From assembly GCA_040367435.1 (NCBI GenBank), contig BAABWY010000003.1, forward strand, positions 62,001 to 126,000: a DNA stretch of 64,000 nucleotides, given 5' to 3'. Origin of the DNA: Hyphomicrobiales bacterium 4NK60-0047b (GTDB lineage: Bacteria; Pseudomonadota; Alphaproteobacteria; Rhizobiales; HXMU1428-3). The first letter of the stretch is position 1; every line of letters begins with the position of its first letter. Positions 60,232 to 64,000 of this stretch are shown piece by piece. The position numbers were made by a program, and so were the translations under genes. The notes below the pieces were generated by a model. The model was not told the DNA's origin, did not search any database, and saw nothing but the letters and a program-made list of their open reading frames with translations.

Positions 60232-60263
60232 AAAAGAAGTCATGAAGGTTTAAGACTTCTTTT
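60232..60263. terminator. Terminator of the alginate-export-like porin gene
   Basis: AAAAGAAGTC pairs with GACTTCTTTT around an 11-base loop; on the minus strand it follows the porin stop codon by about 20 bases. Confidence 0.7.
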
Positions 60264-60281
60264 GTTTTTGTATTTTGGAAA

Positions 60282-61529
60282 TTAATATTTCCAACCGACA
60301 CCCATGATAAATTTCTCAGTGTCTGTCGCAAACTGATCTGCATTGTAGTTTGCGTATTTGGCTTCTACATATACACCTCTTCTTAAAGGCATCTTTGCGT
60401 AGAAATCAAATTCTGTGCCGTAATCAATTGAACCTTCTTCAGACTTGAAGTCATGGTACTGAGCTTTAAGCAGCAGCCCGTTGAAGATTGATAATTGACC
60501 AGGTGCATTTTTGACTTTGTATGTAACATCAACATAAAAATCTTCCAGGCCAGCTTCTGGTGTTCCTAAGAATTTATCAGCAAAACCATTAAATTTATGC
60601 AATGTGGCTAGTGGTGTTCTAAAGCGTCCAGTTGAATCATCATCGGCGCCTAGAACTTCATAGCCCACAGTTGTTTTTAGACCTGATTTAGAAACACCGA
60701 GAGCTAGATGATAGTAGTCGGCATCATACTCTAATGTGTTGCTACCGTAATCTTCCTGGTGAGCATATTCAGCATAGTAGTGCAAACCGTAACCGGCATA
60801 TTCTCTTTTACCTTTTAGAGAGATACCGTAAGACGCGTTTGAATTTGCAGGGCTATCTTCATCAAAGTCGAGTAAAAATCCATAACCCTTTACAACGCCT
60901 ACACCTTTTATTTTATAGGCAGCATGTAGAATATGGCTTTCACTATCCCAATCACCATTTGGTGAATCATTACCAAAAATACGGTTCACTTTATCAATAT
61001 AACCATATGTAAGAGTGAGACCAGGAATTGATGTATTTTTCACCATGGCTGCATCAAATGTTTGATTGTTCTGGCGCCAACCGACGTGTCCAACAAAACG
61101 ATGATTATCAACAGTGATCACTTGGCGACCAATTTTTGCAACTGTTCCAGGTAGACCTGCATATTGCATATAAAGTTGGTTTAGTTCGTGAGATTTAACA
61201 TCTGCAACAACTGGAAATTGAGTTTTTCCGTTGATTGTGTTGTTAAATTCATCACCAAAAACGTTTGTTACAGCTTCAAATTCAACACCTAAAGTTAAAC
61301 CATAAAAGCTACCAGATTTCCATCCAACCCGGCTTCTTAATGTCGATGCATTTGCTTCCTCTGCAATGCCATCCTGGTCTACATATTCATATCTATATCT
61401 CTCATCGATTGAAAGCTTACCTGCTTTAATTGCATCGAAGAGAGCTTCACCAGCGTTAGCGCTTAAAGGCGCTGCGAACAGCGCAGATATAAACGCTAAT
61501 TTGCCTAGTGAATTACTATTCATTTTCAT
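60282..61529 (-). CDS. Alginate-export-like outer-membrane porin
   Basis: A 415-residue beta-barrel with a signal peptide ending in ANA (residue 26). The motif KIGRQVITVDNHRFVGHVGW followed by RQNNQTFDA is the core of the Alginate_exp (AlgE-like) domain. Alternating aromatic strands and a terminal GVGWKY fit an outer-membrane protein. No alginate genes lie in the window, so it may pass another oligosaccharide or an unrelated small molecule. It is alone on the minus strand. Confidence 0.82.
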   Translation of the reverse strand: MKMNSNSLGKLAFISALFAAPLSANAGEALFDAIKAGKLSIDERYRYEYVDQDGIAEEANASTLRSRVGWKSGSFYGLTLGVEFEAVTNVFGDEFNNTINGKTQFPVVADVKSHELNQLYMQYAGLPGTVAKIGRQVITVDNHRFVGHVGWRQNNQTFDAAMVKNTSIPGLTLTYGYIDKVNRIFGNDSPNGDWDSESHILHAAYKIKGVGVVKGYGFLLDFDEDSPANSNASYGISLKGKREYAGYGLHYYAEYAHQEDYGSNTLEYDADYYHLALGVSKSGLKTTVGYEVLGADDDSTGRFRTPLATLHKFNGFADKFLGTPEAGLEDFYVDVTYKVKNAPGQLSIFNGLLLKAQYHDFKSEEGSIDYGTEFDFYAKMPLRRGVYVEAKYANYNADQFATDTEKFIMGVGWKY

Positions 61530-62076
61530 TTTCGGTTACCCCCGGTAGAAAAACAAAATTAATAATTGTCTCCAATATTTCTCATCACGATAGTGACAAA
61601 AAAATAAAGATGCAAATTGAATCCGTGTTTTTTATTCAAAAATCTTGTTATTTTTCAAATGCTTACAAAGTAGGCAATGATTTGCCTATTCTTTATTCAA
61701 TATAAGTTTCAAAATTTTCTACTAAAGAATTGGATTGCTTTTTTCTTGTGCAGGCGCTTAATTTTTTAGCCCTTGTTTGCGGTGTTTAATGAGGCCTATA
61801 GCTGCTATTGCAACATATAATATTGATAAAGCTATCTCTGAAATCCATTTTTGAAGGAATGATATGATTCTTTTTTCTGCGAACTGATATCCTGATTAGA
61901 GGGGCTGTTCTTCGTTATCTGTACTGTTTAATGCATTTTGGAATTCGCCTTCATGCTCATCACTCTCTACACTCACAAAACTTTGAACAAAAGCGACAAC
62001 AAATGTCCTAATTATCATTTATATTTATCGAAGAAGAAATATTCATCTCGTATTTTAAATTTAAGGACACAACATT
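61530..62076. other. 547-base gap upstream of the Tat-exported hydrolase
   Basis: AT-rich. It holds a stop-interrupted minus-strand frame (61758-62018) and presumably the promoters of both flanking genes. Confidence 0.4.
61758..62018 (-). pseudogene. Possible small membrane-protein gene with one internal stop
   Basis: From an ATG at 62018 a 40-codon frame (starting MIIRTFVVAFVQSFVSVE) ends at TAA 61896-61898. The same frame continues at once for 45 sense codons, including a clear hydrophobic stretch (EIALSILYVAIAAIGLI) followed by basic residues, to TAA 61758-61760. One nonsense change would explain an 86-codon gene split in two. No ribosome-binding site is evident, so chance cannot be excluded. 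Confidence 0.3.
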
Positions 62077-63042
62077 ATGTCAGATATTACCCGCAGAGAA
62101 CTTGTTGTCTCTGCTAGCGGTGCCGCTGTTCTTGGTCTTTGTGGCCCCATGGCTGTTATTCCGGATGCTCATGCACAAACCAAATTGAAGCAAGGGTTTG
62201 TCAATTATGATATTGGGGATGTGCGTTGCACCTCTCTTTATGATGGTATTTGGAAAAAGCCACATGATCCGAACTTTATTCGCAATGCCAGCCTTGATGA
62301 TATGAAATCTGCACTTAAGCAGGGAGGATTAACGACCGAATTTATGCCGATTGAATTTTCTCAAACGGTTTTGAAAGTTGGTAAGAAAACGGTTTTGGTT
62401 GACAGTGGGACAGGTGGTCAACTTTCACCAGATGCCGGAATGATGATGAAAAACTTAAAAGCTGCTGGTGTGGAAGCCAAGTCTATTGATACCATTCTTA
62501 TCTCTCATTTTCACCCCGACCATATATTCGGCTTAATGGCAAAAGAGACGAATGAGCAAGTTTTCCCAAATGCAGAAATCATGATGCCGTCTAAGGAATA
62601 TAAATTCTGGACTGACCCTGCACTTGTTTCGAAATTACCTAAGCGCTTTCAAGGTTTGGCCTTGCGTATCCAGGCGACCTTTCCGAAATGGAAGAACATT
62701 ACCCTTTTTGATGAAGGTGAGAAGCAACTACTCCCAAGCGTTCGTTCAATTCCAGCTTATGGTCACACTCCTGGCCATACAGCTTTTCATGTTAGTAGCG
62801 GTGATAAACAACTGATTATTGCTGGAGATGCAGCTAATTTGCCAGCTCTATTCCTCAAGAACCCGAATTGGCATCTTGTTTTTGATGGTGATCCGAAAGC
62901 GGCTCAGGAAGCGCGCGTTAAATTATTTAATCGTGTTTTAGAAGAAAAAGCTGTTGTTGCTGGGTACCATTTTGGTTTTCCCAATGCTGGTAAATTAGAA
63001 AAAGATGGCAAAGGCTTTGCCTTTAGTGCGTTTACCGGTTAA
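62077..63042 (+). CDS. Tat-exported metallo-beta-lactamase-fold hydrolase
   Basis: A 321-residue periplasmic enzyme. A twin-arginine signal (TRRELVVSASGAAVLGL) ends near residue 34 (AHA). The metal-binding motif is HFHPDH near residue 148, with later ligands in GHTPGHTAFH, GDAAN and the final GYHFGFP. It resembles quorum-quenching lactonases and other MBL hydrolases, but the substrate cannot be assigned. AAGGA precedes the ATG, and a terminator follows at 63081. Confidence 0.88.
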   Translation: MSDITRRELVVSASGAAVLGLCGPMAVIPDAHAQTKLKQGFVNYDIGDVRCTSLYDGIWKKPHDPNFIRNASLDDMKSALKQGGLTTEFMPIEFSQTVLKVGKKTVLVDSGTGGQLSPDAGMMMKNLKAAGVEAKSIDTILISHFHPDHIFGLMAKETNEQVFPNAEIMMPSKEYKFWTDPALVSKLPKRFQGLALRIQATFPKWKNITLFDEGEKQLLPSVRSIPAYGHTPGHTAFHVSSGDKQLIIAGDAANLPALFLKNPNWHLVFDGDPKAAQEARVKLFNRVLEEKAVVAGYHFGFPNAGKLEKDGKGFAFSAFTG

Positions 63043-63080
63043 GGAATTATTTACTCACTTTAACTGACTTAAGTAGATGC

Positions 63081-63112
63081 GAGGGAGGTCATTAGCGCCT
63101 CCCTCATTTTTG
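63081..63112. terminator. Intrinsic terminator after the MBL hydrolase
   Basis: GAGGGAGG pairs with CCTCCCTC around a nine-base loop, followed by a T-run. Confidence 0.88.
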
Positions 63113-63132
63113 TGTTCTTACCATTAAGCCGT

Positions 63133-63747
63133 TTATAGAAACTTAGCCTGACAGCGACCAATATTGCCTTGATAATGTGTTAGGCATGGTTTTGTGGATT
63201 GCGCTTTTCTATTTGCATCGGCCATGCATGCATTTAAAACAGCTGTACTGAATTTAGCGCATTTGAAATACTCATCTTTATTTTTACGTGCATTTAATCG
63301 ACCTGATGTTGGATCCTGGTTTTTTTGTGTGATAACAGTTTTTGGTGTCGTCACACGCTTATCAGTTTTCACAATGGCTTTAGGGGTTGTCACGCGCTTA
63401 TCCGGCAGAGGACGCATTCTTTTTATCGGCCTTTTCAGCTGCTCTTTCAATGCATTACGATTTTTATTTTTGACATTTGTCTTGATTGGACGTTTGATAT
63501 TTACACGTTTAGCAAGGTTATTTTGTCTCTTACCAAGTTTTGCTCTTTGCTTTAAAGCTGCACGCTTTATTTGTCGTTTCGCAACACGGTTTTTCTGAGC
63601 TCTTTTGGACTTTTTCTTTAGAATATCCGTTTTTTGAACTTTATCTCCAAAACGGTCTTTTTTGCTATTTTTAGCTTCGGCGACGCCAGCTAATAGAGCG
63701 ACACTCATACCAGCGATAACAAGGGTATTGCTTAATCTATTGATCAT
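63133..63747 (-). CDS. Very basic secreted protein with C-terminal cysteines
   Basis: A 204-residue exported protein with a signal peptide ending near AEA (residue 25). The central part is strongly Lys/Arg/Asn-rich with few acidic residues, including a repeated DKRVTTPK. The C-terminal 50 residues are different and hold four cysteines (KCAKF, NACMAD, KPCLTH, GRCQA), likely two disulfides. I do not recognise the family. Charge suggests binding to nucleic acid, lipopolysaccharide or another anionic polymer in the envelope. AAGGAG before the ATG supports the start. Confidence 0.75.
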   Translation of the reverse strand: MINRLSNTLVIAGMSVALLAGVAEAKNSKKDRFGDKVQKTDILKKKSKRAQKNRVAKRQIKRAALKQRAKLGKRQNNLAKRVNIKRPIKTNVKNKNRNALKEQLKRPIKRMRPLPDKRVTTPKAIVKTDKRVTTPKTVITQKNQDPTSGRLNARKNKDEYFKCAKFSTAVLNACMADANRKAQSTKPCLTHYQGNIGRCQAKFL

Positions 63748-64000
63748 TTTGATCTCCTTAAAAAAATTTGAAACTCACCAAAGACAATTCTCTAAGTGAG
63801 GACCAAACTTTTAATGAAAAGCAGGTCAATGAGATGTGTGATTGATCACAATACATTCATTGATAATACTTATTTTACTGACATGTTAATGTTTCTTTTT
63901 TTCTCCTCAGTTTGCCTGTATTTTTGCTATATTGATTCTTCCCTTACTGGGATACCTTATTTATTGGGTTCCTCCTAATTAGGAATTAGGGCAGAGAACT
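63748..64000. other. Right edge, no gene seen
   Basis: AT-rich, with only a short unconvincing frame. It may be the promoter region of the basic secreted protein. Confidence 0.4.

Noticed and set aside
1-64000. tRNA, rRNA, prophage, transposase, RAYT or luxI genes
   Set aside because: I looked for their signatures on both strands by eye and found none; a covariance or profile search could still reveal a weak one.

Overview
The window looks like a chromosomal segment of an AT-leaning alphaproteobacterium, most likely Hyphomicrobiales (Rhizobiales)-like. Signs of this are the order DUF1476 / purC-purS-purQ-purL / bolA / CGFS glutaredoxin, a YkgO-type rpmJ, DUF2259 and DUF2147 secreted proteins, TorF-family porins, and an intergenic element resembling the rhizobial RIME family. 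It is mostly housekeeping DNA. No rRNA, tRNA, CRISPR array, prophage or intact insertion sequence was seen. The unusual part is the space between genes, which holds at least four families of structured repeats.

Left part (1-10.6 kb) is a lipid region. It holds the 3' end of prs, then a NodF-like acyl carrier protein and NodE-like ketosynthase on the minus strand, divergent from a FadD-type acyl-CoA ligase, followed by fadE-fadJ-fadI, a near-complete beta-oxidation module. From 11 to 22 kb come a double CDGSH iron-sulfur protein, a sodium/alanine symporter, purU, DUF2259, a small membrane protein, purB with a possible overlapping leader ORF, a globin-coupled diguanylate cyclase, and a decayed tandem triplication of AHL-type LuxR regulators with no luxI.

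The middle (22-44 kb) carries the ATPase-inhibitor (zeta/DUF1476) gene, the purine operon, and bolA-grxD, whose two products are expected to form an iron-sulfur complex. An AT-rich patch with a NodZ/FUT8-like glycosyltransferase follows, then DUF3179, mgtE, a NodB-type deacetylase, scoAB (ketone-body CoA transferase), a GNAT enzyme, a caspase-SUMF1 fusion, a FliK-like/FlhB-C-like pair, a pteridine-reductase-like SDR and a Na+/Ca2+ exchanger. The right part (44-64 kb) has two tandem TorF porins, RNase T2, oligopeptidase B, a complete seven-gene Mrp antiporter operon, rpmJ, an NsrR-type regulator, recQ, an alginate-export-like porin, a Tat-exported metallo-beta-lactamase-fold hydrolase and a very basic secreted protein.

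Repeat families. (1) A REP-like hairpin of about 30 bp, in at least 20 units at eight intergenic loci, whose inner and outer stems both show compensating base changes; some units are nested inside others and some form 38-bp or 50-bp tandem arrays. (2) A MITE-like element with roughly 34-bp terminal inverted repeats and CTAG at both ends, in two copies in opposite orientation. One copy is interrupted by a family-1 hairpin, so the pair gives an empty-site/filled-site comparison that argues the hairpin can move. (3) A multi-hairpin element of about 80-100 nt in three copies (47.5, 56.35 and 56.53 kb). (4) RIME-like sequences at 10.6 and 14.6 kb. A family-1 hairpin also truncates the decayed luxR copy, and another overlaps the stop codon of scoB. 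No RAYT or other transposase lies in the window, so whatever moves these elements must be encoded elsewhere.
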